Assembly (NCBI GenBank): GCA_918807975.1
Contig: OU964921.1
Coordinates: 45,162,498 to 45,226,497 of the forward strand
Direction: 5' to 3'
Length of the DNA: 64,000 nt
Origin: Aplidium turbinatum
Taxonomy: Eukaryota; Chordata; Ascidiacea; Aplousobranchia; Polyclinidae
Shown: piece after piece, positions 51,828 through 63,843 of the stretch
Numbering within the stretch: position 1 is the first letter of the stretch
Layout: each line of letters starts with the position of its first letter
Notes under the pieces: model-generated
Told to the model about the DNA's origin: nothing
Databases searched by the model: none
What the model saw: only the letters and a program-made list of their open reading frames with translations
Position numbers and translations under genes: made by a program

Positions 51828-54800
51828 ATGGAGCTTGGGCAGCAATGTTGCCTGGCTATTATACTGTGTCTGGGAATACTTTGGAGATGTAGAGTAGCCA
51901 AATCAGAGCCCTCATACTGTACGCTTTACTTCCCTAATCAAACATTCCCTGGGGAAGTTGTTCCAGAATATTTGAGATTTATGCTGTACTACCGAGCAAG
52001 ATCCAATTCTGGTCCAAGCTCTGCCGTATTAAGCAGTAACACTCTCTGTTTGGAAGAAGATAATTCTTCTTCTATCTTGGCACTTCCTTGCGATCCTAGT
52101 AAAGAATCTCAAAAATGGTTTCAGTATAACCGGTTTTTGATTAATATACAGTCCGGAAAAAATCTTGTTCTTTCACAGCTGATTCTCGGTAAGATGTAAC
52201 TATTAAATATCTGTTACGCAAATTTGACATTGAAGTGTTGCTTAAAAGCTCAGAAAAATACTTTGCACAGTATCACGCTGACATGTGGGGTACGCAACAT
52301 TCCTGTGGGTTGTTTGAATACGCAGAGTAAAAAATGTGCTATCTGTGCAATCACTAGCAGTAGCCTAGCGTAGGTTTAGACCGCGAAATGTCGCAACAGT
52401 TGCGATAAAACAAAACAGCTAATAAACAATACAAACAAAACCTAATAAGCTTACCAGTAAAAAATAAAATGCACCTTCGCGGAAGAAAGTTACACGTTTG
52501 CTTTCAAATTGTTTTTCACGGTAGCTTACTGCAGAATCCGAAAATCACATATTAAATTTCTGTGTATAAATGTGCCATTGATTTTAAAACAATTGACTGG
52601 TGCAGAATTTATGCAGAAGCAGATTAGCCCACAGCCGATTTGAAATATATGAAGATGTTAGTTGTGTTTGAAAAAAAAATGGTTTTATGAACGTGTAAAT
52701 CAGGAGTGAGCAACGTGCGGGTCGCATGTGAACCTTTTCCATTTTTTGAGCTGCCCTTCATCTTCTTTCAGCTATTTTTCCCCAAATAAGGCTATTTAAA
52801 TTAAGGCTATTTTCATCTCGATTTACACAATTTCGAAGCTTAAGAAGTGATATGACCGTCTTTTCACTCCCTGTACCTGTGAAATTAGTTTTGCGCCTAT
52901 AGAAATCCAGCTTGAATTGAATTCACTGCTGGAGGATGACATTCTTGTACAAAATTTCAATATGATAAACTCCATTGCTGAAAATATGAATTAGTGTTTA
53001 TTTGACGTGCAGATCTATTGTAAGCATTACATTTTCCTAACTGGCCCTTGGGTTTATATTTTCGTATATTTTTATTTTCATATTTCCCATTGTATTTTCA
53101 TAATTGGCCCAACTTACCGTATTAATTATCACCATTGTCATGTCCAGAGCCCAGGAGCATACTTTGACTGTGGATGTGGCGCTATATAAAAATTGTTATT
53201 ATTATTGTTTTAAAAAGGTTGCCCACCCCTGGTGTAAATGGATTAATGAAATTCAAGAGCTAGTTCACTTTGCTCATGTTCCAATTAATGCACTTCAATG
53301 ACCACTAATCCTCATAGATTTAGCCTAAGCCAGTGGTTCCCAACCTTTTTGATCTTGCGGCACCCTATCAAAGAGATGAATAGTTTGCGGCACCCTGGCA
53401 AAACTGAATCAATTTTATGAGGTTTCTGTATTTCAAATAACTGTATGAAATAACACAGAATAAATTGTAGCCTACAGTATAGCGCGCGTAAATAATTGTA
53501 TTTATTCAAAAGTCAGTGGGAAATTTAGGCTTGACTTCTTGCACAAAGTCCCATAATATCTGGGGGCACATTCGATAAAGCCACTCGCATTTCTTCCTCA
53601 ACTATAAGCAGTCGTTCGCGTTTTTTAGTTTTTATGTTCGTTAATACGGAAAATCCACTCTCACATAGGTATGACGTGGAAAACTGCAGCAAAAGCACAA
53701 TAGCTTTCTTTCCAACGCAAGGATATTAACTTTGAATTTTTATCCAGAACTCGTCAAATTTTTACCCAACAAAAGTTTCCAATATTATAATGGTTCGCAA
53801 ACAATCGTGCAATTTTATCATCGTGCTGGTTCGCACAATCAGGGTATGGGATGAATCAAGGCGAACGCCTCGGATGGAATGGAAGACGTTTTTTTTTCCT
53901 TTTTCTATCCTGAGATTTTCTTCCATTTCATCTTAGAAATCTTCCATTCCATTTCAAAAATCTCTTCCATTTCATCTTTACATTTTGTGAACTCCGCGTT
54001 GAATATACCACAAATAAATCTAAAAACCATAGCTTTCTGATTGGACAATTCTGCCTAACGACAGTAGGTTTGACAAATACGGGTCAGGGCAGCCAGTCCC
54101 GTTGATTTAATACGAACCGAAAATGGAATTGTTTCAGCAAGCAACGTAATATTTGGCATGTCTTGATAAAGCGTTAGAAATTTAATGATGGAATTGGGAT
54201 GGAAGATTGTCTTCTATCCCATCATCAAGATCTTCTATTTCTTTCTATTCCAAAATCTGTCTTCCATTCCATCCCATCCCATTCCCTGCACACAATCCAA
54301 TAATCCATCACTGCAATTTGACTTTGTGCGCCGTGAAACGCAAAATAAAATCATGAAGCATGGCAATAATGATGCGTTTGGTTGGTTTTGAATCTTTATC
54401 CTCGGATTAATAAAGCCTGGATAGGTTATTCCTGGTAGTTTCGCATACTTGTAGACTGAGACTCTTTACACAAGGCCGGTTACCGAGATTGGCAGAGTGA
54501 AGTTTTCCGATTGTTGAAGTGTTGTTGCTGAGGAATTATTCCACCCATTAGGTGCCTCTGAATGGAGAGCAGTCCTTAGAATGCGTTGCTCAAGCGCATA
54601 CCCCGAAAGTCGAACCAGCGCCGCGTGATCTTGAGCTGGACGCGCAACCACTGAGTTATCGGGCCGGACGTTTTTATGGAAAGAACAGCAACGAGTCAAA
54701 ATCTCTTTTACGCTGTTTTTCCTGGGCGAGAAAACAAAGGTTTACCGCGATTAGAGTTAAAATAAATAAATTCCGCACTTAGCGGATTAAATTAAAATAA

Positions 54801-57800
54801 AGATTCGGCCACAGTATTGGAATATCTCAATCTCTCGCGGCACCCTTGAGCATTGTAATTGGCACCCCAGGGTGCCGCGGCACCCCGGTTAGGAACCACT
54901 GGCCTAAGCTATAGACTACTGGTTTTAATGGTTTTAAACTTGTCCTACTCAGTAGACAAGTTGGCTACATACTGAACAGTCATCATCTTTCCATCAAAAC
55001 ATTATACTTGAGAATGTAAGTTCTACAATAAAGCAGGTCAGTGATTTTCGTGAAAGGTCGTCAGGTATTCCGCAAGAAGTTTAGTTGTTTTAGGAGAGTT
55101 CCATGGAACTGTTTTATGAAATTGTTTGTAAAATGAGCAGTTTTGCAGAAGCTAAATTTAAGATTCAGTGATCGCATTGTAGGGATGCAATGCCTAGCCT
55201 ATCAACTAATTTTTTGCTGTGCTCAGTATGCTAAAGCAAACATCAATGCCTCATTTATTTAATAGATTGTGTCATGGCCACCTGGAGATCCGGCCTGATT
55301 TGTCACATTTTGCAGATTTTGATTACAGCTACTGCTAGTGCTTGACTGACATTTTTTGAGATGTTTTTACTTTCTGCGGTTTCCTAATGACATAAAACTT
55401 TTTTGTTGCCTTGGGGAAGCAGTAGCAAATGAGAAAAAGTAAGTTGAAAAACGCAAAATCAGACTGTTATTGAAAATTAACAGTCTGACTAAAATCTTCG
55501 AAATCAAATTTTCTTTGTTTATCAACATGTGAGGATGTTAAAACCTATTGTGTCGTCTGGGGAAAAGAATAAAGAAAGTGTAAAAATCTAATTTTTAGAA
55601 ATATTTATTTAAACGTTCGTCCAAAGTTAGAAAAACCTGGAAATTTTTGCAAAATGTGACAAATCAGGCCGTATCTTTAGGTGGCCATGATTGTGTTTAC
55701 GTCTTTACATGGTAGCCTACTTGCTTCTTAGACCCAGCTAAATGAGGTGTACTCATTACGGGTGTCGAACTGGTTACCTATGGAGTGTGGCCACATGTAT
55801 TGAGTCATTCTTTCCGATATAGCGCAGTCGATTAATCGAAAACGCCAAGATCGAGACAATGACAACTTTCGAGGAATGCGCGAAACCCATTTGAAAGACA
55901 GCTTTCATTTGGCGGCACCTAGTGGATGTGTCCGAAGATAACGATTCTCACACTTAGTCAATCTATCAAGCAATGACTTTAAATGGCGATAACATGAATC
56001 GTTGTGTTTCAGGTTCAAACGCCACAACGGGTCCAGTCGGTAGTCAACAATGGAGTTGCATTTTTGGAAATAACGAAAACTTTCCGGCCTTGACATACGT
56101 GGGAAGTCAAGCAACCTTACGATTTATTGTAAATGACGTCACCAATATTCCAGAGTTCACTAGCAACCACCCTGGGCGTTGGGGCATAGCACAAAGCATT
56201 GGAAATATCAGCACTAATTTAGACCTGTTGTGTAAAAAGCGTTCTGCGTTTTGTGGTCCACCAGCATCAGGAGTACGTGCCTTTGTAGTCAACTCCAAAG
56301 CCGATTATTCGAACTATCTTCATCTTCCTTCTGCCATGGTTGACAGGGTAAGAAAGATTTACATTCATCAATTGCATGTTTGTCTTCATGCTAAGTTCTA
56401 TAGCCATTTGTGATGATGTGTTTGCTGATTAAAACTTTAATATTTCAAGGCACTAAAACACGAATCGCCAACGGAACCAGGGACTTGCTACAGTGCAGGT
56501 TCGTTTGTGGTGGCGGCGTGTCCAAAAGGTCACGTGGAAGTCCATTCTAGACACAGGACAGTGAAGGAGTTAGTTTGTTTGGGAAAAGACCTTTGGACTG
56601 ATCCAGAGCCTCTGGAATGCAGACTTTCAACTTGTGGCACTCCTAGACAATTCAAGAACTCCATTATTGTGACAATGCATGGTGAGTAACAAGTCAATCA
56701 AAGGCGTAAACCAGTCTTACAAAAGTGTTTCTTTTTACGTCGTATCAACGTAAGTAGACGTGATATCAAAGTCACAAAAGTAAATTTAGTCAGATGAAAA
56801 GTTGATTGCATAGGCTAGGCCGTCCAACAAGTCACCACATTATAAGGGGAATGACAACAACTAGTCCAACACAGCACCAAGATCTTCATACTTCATTGAC
56901 TGTTTGGGAATGTTTGAGTTATAATGGATGTTTGTTTTATATAGCGCTGTAGTTATTACAGATATATTTTGCTCTCAGCACTTTGCTAAGCAGACAGTGT
57001 TATTATGAATTGTAGTGTATTGTCATATCCACATTTGCTGGTTTGGTCAAGGTTTGTCATGTAGACTAGAGAACAAGGGAAGCCAATGTTTGTGTCCACC
57101 TTCAGACATTAATTGTACAAAATATCTTTTAGTATTTTAAATTTCAACCATGGCCACCTGGAGATGCAGCCTGATTTGTCACATTTTGCAGATTTTGATG
57201 ACAGCTACTGCTAGTGTTTGTCTGACATTTTCTGAGATTGTTATACTTTTTGCTGTCTCCTAATGATATAAAAGCTTTTTGTTGCCTTGGGGAAGCAGTA
57301 GAAAATGAGAAAAAGTAAGTTGAAAAACGCAAAATCAGACTGTTATTGAAAAATTAACAGTCTGACTGAAATCTTCGAAATCAAATTTTCTTTGTTTTTC
57401 AACATGTGACGATGTTAAAACCTATTGTGTCATCTGGGGAAAACAGTACAGAAAGCGTAAAACGTAATTTTTAACATAATTTTTAGAAAAATTTATTTAA
57501 ACATTTGCAAAAAGTTAACAAAACCTGGAAATTTCTGCAAAATGTAACAAATCAGGCCGTATTTTTAGGAAGCCATGTTTCAACCGTTTTGCATCGCTTT
57601 TGAACAAATATTTTACAACAAAATAATTCAGAGAAAGAGTATGTTTATGGGGAGATGGTGCATTATAAATGCCAACCTGGCTTCCTAGGAGCAGACGTCA
57701 TAGACATATGCGGTCCGAACGGTGTTTGGGTTGGAGACATCCCTACATGTAAACGTAAGTACTGCATCAGTGGCACAAATGATCTCGAGTGGATCAGCTT

Positions 57801-60800
57801 GTTTTAATTCACTCAAGGTTTATTGCCTAACAATGTCGCGTTTTGGTTGTGTTGGTTGGTTTTGAAACTTTATCTTCCGACTGACAAAGCCTTGATAAGT
57901 TATTCCTGGTAGTTTCGCATACTTGTATAGGCTCTCGACGCAGGGCCGGTTACCGAGACTGGCAGAGTGAAGTTTTCCGATTGTTGAAGTGTTGTTGTCG
58001 GAGAATTATTCCATTCACTAGGTGCGGTGCTGAATGGAGAGCAGTCCTGAAAATGCGTTACTCAAGCGCACACCCCGAGAGTCGAACGAGCGCCGCTTGA
58101 GTTTGAGCAGGGTGCATGACCACTGAGCTAACGGGGCTAACATTGAGGTTTTTATGCAAAATGTAAGCGTAAATCCGTTGCATGGTTTGTATTAAGTTTA
58201 TAAGAGACAGTTTGTCTGTTTGGTCATTCACAAGTAGGCTAGTTAGGCCCATAGCCCATCTTGCTATAACATGAAAAAAGCAAAGGAGAACAGAAGCATG
58301 TTTCCTATTAAAGCTTGTTGTCAAAGGAAGTTGGTTGATTTTAAACCTTTATCTTTGGGCTGGGGAAGCTTCTTTGAGAGCTTAATTGTGGCAGTTTCGC
58401 ATGCTTGTAGTGGCTTTGAACCTCTGACGCGGGGCTGGTTGACGAGATTGACAGAGTGAAGTTTCTGATTGTTGATGTGTCGCTGTCTGTGAATTATTCC
58501 ATCCACTAGGTGCCGCTGAATGAAGGGTAGTCTTAACATACGTTGGTCAAGCGCACACCCCGAGAACCGAACCAGCGCCAGCGCGTTGTTTGACTTTAAC
58601 TAATCTCGGAGAGTTTCCAAAAGACATTGATGTTCTTACAAAAGCTTGCCATGTCATTCCCCCGCAACCTCAGAAACTGTGAAGTTGCTTTGTATGTGGC
58701 GATCCTTGCGCGCAATGATCAAGTTAGCGCATTTTAATCTCATATGACCTCATTCTAATCTTATCATATGAATGGTCTTTCACAGAGGAGGTTTCATTAA
58801 GAGGTTGCTTGTAAACCACAGCTCAGTGGTGTAAGTTGCAAATTATGCATGTAGCAACCAATCTCAAGCGGGATGCACGTAGGTACTAATTTTTCGATGT
58901 TTGTTTTTAGATGTTTGTGACTTATCATTCAGTGAGGAAAACGGAATAATAAGATCGCCTAATTATCCCCAACCTTACCCCCCGCAAGTGGTGTGCCGTT
59001 GGAAAATTTTAGCGCCAAAAGGGATCAGAGTAGGCCTTTGGTTTCGTGATTTCTTCATCGAACCTGGATCGATCCTACCCGTTTCTTGCCGCTTCGACGT
59101 TCTTTCCATAAATGCAAGTAGACTGGGGTTAACAGCTTAATGAATGTCAAAGGTTTTCCTTATTTATTGTCGTCGTACATCAGTAACCTTCTGTGTCAAC
59201 TTTGTGTGGTACGGTATTATATGATTTTCGAAATCACCAAACGATAACTCGACTTAACCTATCCTCACTTCTGTATACAAGAAAGGACACAATCGGTATC
59301 GTTTAGTCTTTTGCATGACTCAGCCTGGAATCAAACCAAGTGATTATTTGAGGCAGGTTTAGATTACTTTCAGCTAAATATTATTTTATAGCCCACATGA
59401 CTGTAATAATGGTCTACCTAGCAATAGGGTACGGGATAAAATGAAATGGAAGACGTTTTTTCCACCTTCCATCTTGATATTTTTTTCCATTTCATCTCCA
59501 TTCCATGGTAAAAATCTTTCATTCCATCTCAGAAATCTCTTCCATCTTCACATTTTGTGATCTCCGCGTTGAATATGCCACAAATAAACCTAAAAATCAT
59601 TGGCTAAATTTAAGATGAAAGTTTAACAGCAGTATTTTCCTAAGGATTACGTACCGTTTGGTGTTAGAACTAGAAGGCGTAGGTTGATTCTATAAATACA
59701 GGAAGAAACAACAAGTTACATTATGTAACTTATGTCTTGATAAAGAGTTAGAAACTTAATGATGGAATTGGGATGAAATGATGGAAGATTGTTTTCCATC
59801 CCATCAAGATCTTCCATTCCTTTTCATCCTTGAAACTTTCCATCTTCCATCCATCCCAAAATCTGTCTTCCATTCCATTCCATCCCATTCCCTGCCTAGC
59901 AAAGACAGCCGAATACAACAAGCAGCAGTTATAACTCATTTGACAGCAAGCAATACTTTTCTCGTTAACAAAAACTCTCTGGTTAAGAAGACCTAGTTTA
60001 CGTAGTAGGCTACATGATTCGATGGTTCTAGAACAGAGTATATGACGATTAATAAATTATTCACTCAGGATTCGGCCATTCATAAAATTCCACAGCAATA
60101 TTGTGGATCTACCTTTCCTAACAAATGGTTTTCTGTTGGCAATCTTGTAACTGTGGAGTTCAGTTCCGACAGCACTTACCAAGCAAAAGGTTTCAAGATT
60201 GAATACCAAATGTGGAATGATAGTAAGTGAAATCTTAAGATTTTCTTCACACTTTATCAGCTTTTAAATTTTCCAAGGTAGGCTAGTGCGTCGGTACTAC
60301 ATCTTTGTAATCAGTAAATCATTTCGGTCTCGTTCCCGTTCTAATAACCTTCGTGGTTTGTCGCTTCTACCTTTTTATCGACTCCTGCTATGCTTAAAGC
60401 AGGTAGGCTATTATTCTTCGCTTTCACGAGCAAACAAAAAAAATAATGAAACTGATTGGGTTGATCACAATAAAACCATAATCCGCTAGATGACGCTATC
60501 TCCTTAAACTGACCAAAAACCCTTTTGAGGCATCAGTCGCATTTCTAACTCTTTGAGTTGCAGGGATCCTTGTGGTTATCATCAACTTTTGATACAAACC
60601 TCCTCCAGTAATATTGTTTTTTTAGATGAGTGCAACAGTTGCAAAAATATCTGTAGGCTATTGGTCGACACATGCAAGTTCGTAGAAAGAAATTTTAATA
60701 AGGAAATCTTTGCATTAATTAAAGTTTAGGGACTTTTACACAATTTCTTTGTAAGCTCTTAATGGCAACTTGCAATTGACACGTAACTTATTTTTTTATG

Positions 60801-63251
60801 GTTTTGGCTTCGCGACGTGTAATTATGACATAGACAATTATTGTTCTGTGCTTCGGGCCACGAGTGAAGCTTTGTGGTTGATAGAATTCTGATCAATTTT
60901 CTACCGTTAAGTTGTTATGACGTCACAAACAGTTATGGCTGATGATTGCAGTCGCGTTCGCTGACCACGAATGTGCAAAATGTAAAAATGTCAGTTGTGA
61001 GTCAGTGGACGCTTTAGTTTATTGCTACTCTCTTAATTTTAACATTATTCGTTTTATTAGCAAGTTACCGTAAAGCTCTGTACCAACTACCTGTCAGACA
61101 TGGGTCAGGTCAACGTCATAGCAGGCAGGCATTGCAGAAGTGACTTGGGGGAATTTTTTTTGCGTAATTTGTGATGACGCACGCTTGGTCGTAAGAGAAA
61201 GAAACAACTTTATTTGCCAATCAGCTTCCACAATTGTACGGTACCGTACACAATAAACTTACATCACAATGAGATGCAATTCCTAATAGAGGAACACACA
61301 AGTACGCTCAGTGTTGAATAATTCAATGTGATTAGCCAGGAGCAATGCAAAACCAGTTGATCATCTAGTCGGCTGCTTCCAAACGTAAAACAACCTATTT
61401 CATCAAATTCTTTAAAAAGAGACATTTCTGAACATTTCAAGGAATATTTCGTTTGTGGGAAATATCATGTTAACAAAGTAACTTCTAAACAAATCAATGA
61501 ACTAAAAGAAATTAGTTTACTCGGTGCTTGTAATTTGATTGGTCATTTGAAAATATAAAGCGTTTTTACTTTTTCTTTGTGCAATATTAAGTGCGAATGA
61601 AGAAAAACAAGTAGACGGATTAGAAGCTGTGATAATCTTGACTTGACAGTCTGCAAATTTTATAGTTGATTCAGATGACAAGAAATTCATAAAAGAACCG
61701 ACAGGGAAGAAAACAAAAACAACTTCTGGTGCTGACAGCTGGAGAATCCCCGGTTTCATACTCCCAGACAGCAATTCAACCGTTTCTTACGTTGTTTCAA
61801 CGTCTGCAGACGTTTAAGCAATGTAAAAACGGTTGATTTACTGTCTGGGATTATCAACAGGAATTATTCAAAAGTGTATGTAGTAACTTATCCTTGTTGG
61901 TTTGAATTGTTGGTAGGTATGTCTGCTGAACCTGTATTCCCTTCTCGCAATGGCACAAGCATAGATGAACTTGACCAAACAAATGTTTATATTCGAACAG
62001 AGTACGCTTCTTATGTCATAGAGGTAAGAACATGTTCTGTGATCAAACAGCCTGCTGGAAATCTAAGAAAATATTTCAACAATTTAACATTTGCTGAGCT
62101 TGTCAATACTTCAAAACTAACAAAGAGATTTTTTTGACATGCTTTGCTTTTTTTTTTTGCTATGATTCTTCAATGTGGTGCCAACAAGGGAAAAGACCCA
62201 GACCCACTGGCCTCAGCCATGGCCACCTAAAGATACGGCCTGATTTGTCACATTTTGCAAAAATTTCCCGGTTTTTCTAACTTTGGGCAAACGTTTAAAT
62301 AAATTTTTCTAAAAATTAGATTTTTACACTTTCTTTTCTCTTTTCCCCAGATACACAATAGGTTTTAACATCCTCACATGTTGAAAAATAAAGAAAATTT
62401 GATTTTGAAGATTTTAGTCAGACTGTTAATTTTTCAATAACAGTCTGATTTAGCGTTTTTCAACTTACTTTTTTTCATTTGCTGCTGCTTCCCCAAGGCA
62501 ACAAAAAAGTTTTATGTCATTAAGAAACCGCAAAAAGTAAAAACATCTCAAAAAATATCAGTCAAGCACTAGCAGTAGCTGTAATCAAAATCTGCAAAAT
62601 GTGACAAATCAGGCCGGATCTCCAGGTGGCCATGCCTCAGCCTATTATTAAAAAAACAATTTGAATCTATGAAAGGCTTTTTTAAAGACCATACAAAAGT
62701 TTTATATACAAAATCTTTTGCTTTCGATGTCACAAATAGCATTTGTGCTCTTGAACAAGAAGCACTTCCCTGCTTGCTCTTAGAATTGACTCAACAAAGT
62801 GCATGAACCTAGCAGGTTACCATGATGACCAGCCAATGTATAAAAGACCAGGTAGTTCCACAAAGGGCAAACTGATTTAAGACGTCATTCACAGTTGATT
62901 ATTATTACTGAACTGATAAAGCTTGAAAGGTCGAAACACGGTTCGGTCTGCAGTGATATCTAAAGAAAATAACCTTTTTTGTCGAAAGTCTTGTCATAAC
63001 AACAAAAGATTTACATTAACGTTATATTTCTTCCATTTCTTTTTGTACCTTTTGAAATTGTATGCAGGGTCTGTATGGCGTTCTTGTCATCACGATCATA
63101 TTCTTCGTCATAATGATCGTCCTTGCTCACCTCGCTAAAGGCATCAAGCACAAAGTCCGACCGATTGAGGAGACGCAGGAGGCGCTAAGGAGACAAAACC
63201 GAGACTCGAGAAGAAACGCGGTGGCAGAATGCAGAGATACCAACGTCATAG
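51828..63251 (+). CDS. Receptor-like membrane protein: ricin-type lectin, two CCP/Sushi, CUB, transmembrane (3' end not found)
   Basis: Eight exons: 51828-52188, 56013-56347, 56450-56681, 57632-57754, 58911-59113, 60069-60222, 61917-62023 and 63068-63251. Phases fit throughout, giving 566 codons so far; the last exon ends in phase 1 at a GT donor (63252), so the gene continues. Order: signal peptide (MELGQQCCLAIILCLGILW), ricin-type/mannose-receptor lectin repeats (LCLEEDN...ALPCDPSKESQKWF; SQQWSC) through exons 1-2, CCP1 (CYSAGSF..ACPKGH...LVCLGKDLWTDPEPLEC), CCP2 (CGTPRQF...HYKCQPGF...CGPNGVWVGDIPTC), CUB (CDLSFSEENGIIRSPNYPQPYP...; QQYCGSTFPN), a short stalk, a membrane span (GVLVITIIFFVIMIVLAHLA), then a basic tail. 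It predicts a type I surface protein for carbohydrate or complement-like recognition. The intron after exon 5 appears to use a GC donor. I know no named orthologue. Confidence 0.85.
52701..53231. mobile_element. hAT-type MITE with TSD GTGTAAAT
   Basis: 531 bp, ends CAGGAGTGAGCAACGTGC and GGTTGCCCACCCCTG, perfect GTGTAAAT duplication (52693-52700 and 53232-53239). It lies in intron 1 of the receptor gene. Confidence 0.88.
53840..54288. mobile_element. CAGGGTATGGGAT MITE, copy 1
   Basis: 449 bp, start CAGGGTATGGGATG, end CATCCCATTCCCTG, flanked by CGCACAAT and CACACAAT (8 bp, one mismatch). Inside it are many TTCCATT(C) repeats. Nested in the 53331-54901 element; same family as 59425-59894. 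Confidence 0.8.
54379..54669 (-). repeat. tRNA-derived SINE
   Basis: Minus-strand copy; the head at the right has A-box-like TAACTCAGTGGTTGCG and B-box-like GGTTCGACTTTCGG. Nested in a hAT element in receptor gene intron 1. Confidence 0.8.
55273..55689. mobile_element. CATGGCCACC MITE with 7-bp TSD, copy 1
   Basis: 417 bp, ends CATGGCCACCTGGAGATCCG and mirrored CGTATCTTTAGGTGGCCATG, then TGATTTGTCACATTTTGCA inside both ends. Perfect ATTGTGT duplication at 55266-55272 and 55690-55696. A central AACAGTCTGA palindrome. Intron 1 of the receptor gene. Confidence 0.9.
57149..57577. mobile_element. CATGGCCACC MITE with 7-bp TSD, copy 2
   Basis: 429 bp, same orientation as copy 1, perfect TTTCAAC duplication at 57142-57148 and 57578-57584. 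Its right tip reads AGGAAGCCATG. Lies in intron 3, just before the exon at 57632. Confidence 0.9.
57851..58137 (-). repeat. tRNA-derived SINE
   Basis: The clearest copy. Read on the minus strand the head is GCCCCGTTAGCTCAGTGGTC (A box) with GTTCGACTCTCGGGG (B box) about 50 nt later, as in a tRNA. The tail is GATAAAGTTTCAAAACCAACC-like. Intron 4 of the receptor gene. Confidence 0.85.
58330..58585 (-). repeat. tRNA-derived SINE (5' truncated)
   Basis: Minus-strand copy about 190 bp from its neighbour, lacking most of the A-box end; the B-box-like GGTTCGGTTCTCGG is present at the right side. More diverged than the others. Confidence 0.75.
59425..59894. mobile_element. CAGGGTATGGGAT MITE, copy 2
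   Basis: 470 bp, start TAGGGTACGGGAT, end CATCCCATTCCCTG, perfect CCTAGCAA duplication at 59417-59424 and 59895-59902. Dense TTCCATC repeats. Intron 5 of the receptor gene. Confidence 0.88.
62218..62634. mobile_element. CATGGCCACC MITE with 7-bp TSD, copy 3
   Basis: 417 bp in the opposite orientation to copies 1 and 2, perfect CCTCAGC duplication at 62211-62217 and 62635-62641. Intron 7 of the receptor gene. Confidence 0.9.
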
Positions 63252-63771
63252 GTGAGAGGCCTTCATTGTTACGTACACAGATGAAATAACTTTTCTACCG
63301 TGTTGTTTCGTTCGTTTGTTGTTTTGTACAAGTTTCTTGTTTTTATTGCTGGTGTTATTTTCTCATCGCTTTTTGTCTCCCCACTGCATCAGCTGCGGTG
63401 TAGCGTGGGCAGTTTTAATTCCAACTATAATAGCCAACTTAAATCAGCTTGTGAATTTGAGTTATGATGCATTTCCAATAGTTATTTGTTGCAACTTTTT
63501 TTTTTTTTTCTTGAAATATTATTGTGATGAGGACGACGCATTGCCATCAACATTTGTAACGAAAATGTTCGAATTTGATTGGTTTTGTTATTTTTAAAAT
63601 ATCATTTTTCAGAGCAATTGCGTTTTGGCTTGGTTGTGACATTTTACTAAATTAATGAAATATACATAAATAATGAACTAACAAAAAATAAATATTAATA
63701 ACAAATCAGCAAAAATAATTTGCATGACACCATTCTTGAGTTTTCAAACGTTTGAAAGCAAAAAATAAAAA
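63252..63771. other. Intron or 3' flank of the receptor gene
   Basis: Begins with a good donor (GTGAGA). A plus-strand open frame near 63316 is rich in Phe/Leu with no domain and is probably chance. No further exon was found before the window ends. Confidence 0.4.
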
Positions 63772-63843
63772 TGACCCCGACGTGATTTGAACACGCAACC
63801 TTCTGATCTGGAGTCAGACGCGCTACCGTTGCGCCACGGAGTC
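63772..63843 (-). tRNA. tRNA-Trp: tRNA-Trp (anticodon CCA)
   Basis: A 72-nt cloverleaf on the minus strand: acceptor stem GACTCCG paired with CGGGGTC and discriminator A; D-arm GGCGCAACGGTAGCGC; anticodon loop CTCCAGA with anticodon CCA; T-arm GGTTCAAATC-type sequence. There is no intron and no genomic CCA. A- and B-box promoter elements lie inside. Its 3' end is complementary to the primer site of the LTR element at 28088-32085. Confidence 0.95.

Larger units (their letters stand above)
53331..54901. mobile_element. hAT element remnant with TSD GCCTAAGC and two nested insertions
   Basis: 1,571 bp with ends CAGTGGTTCCCAACC and GGTTAGGAACCACTG, and GCGGCACCC blocks next to both ends. Perfect GCCTAAGC duplication (53323-53330 and 54902-54909). 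A MITE (53840-54288) and a SINE (54379-54669) have inserted into it; without them little more than 800 bp remains and no transposase frame is open. Confidence 0.88.
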
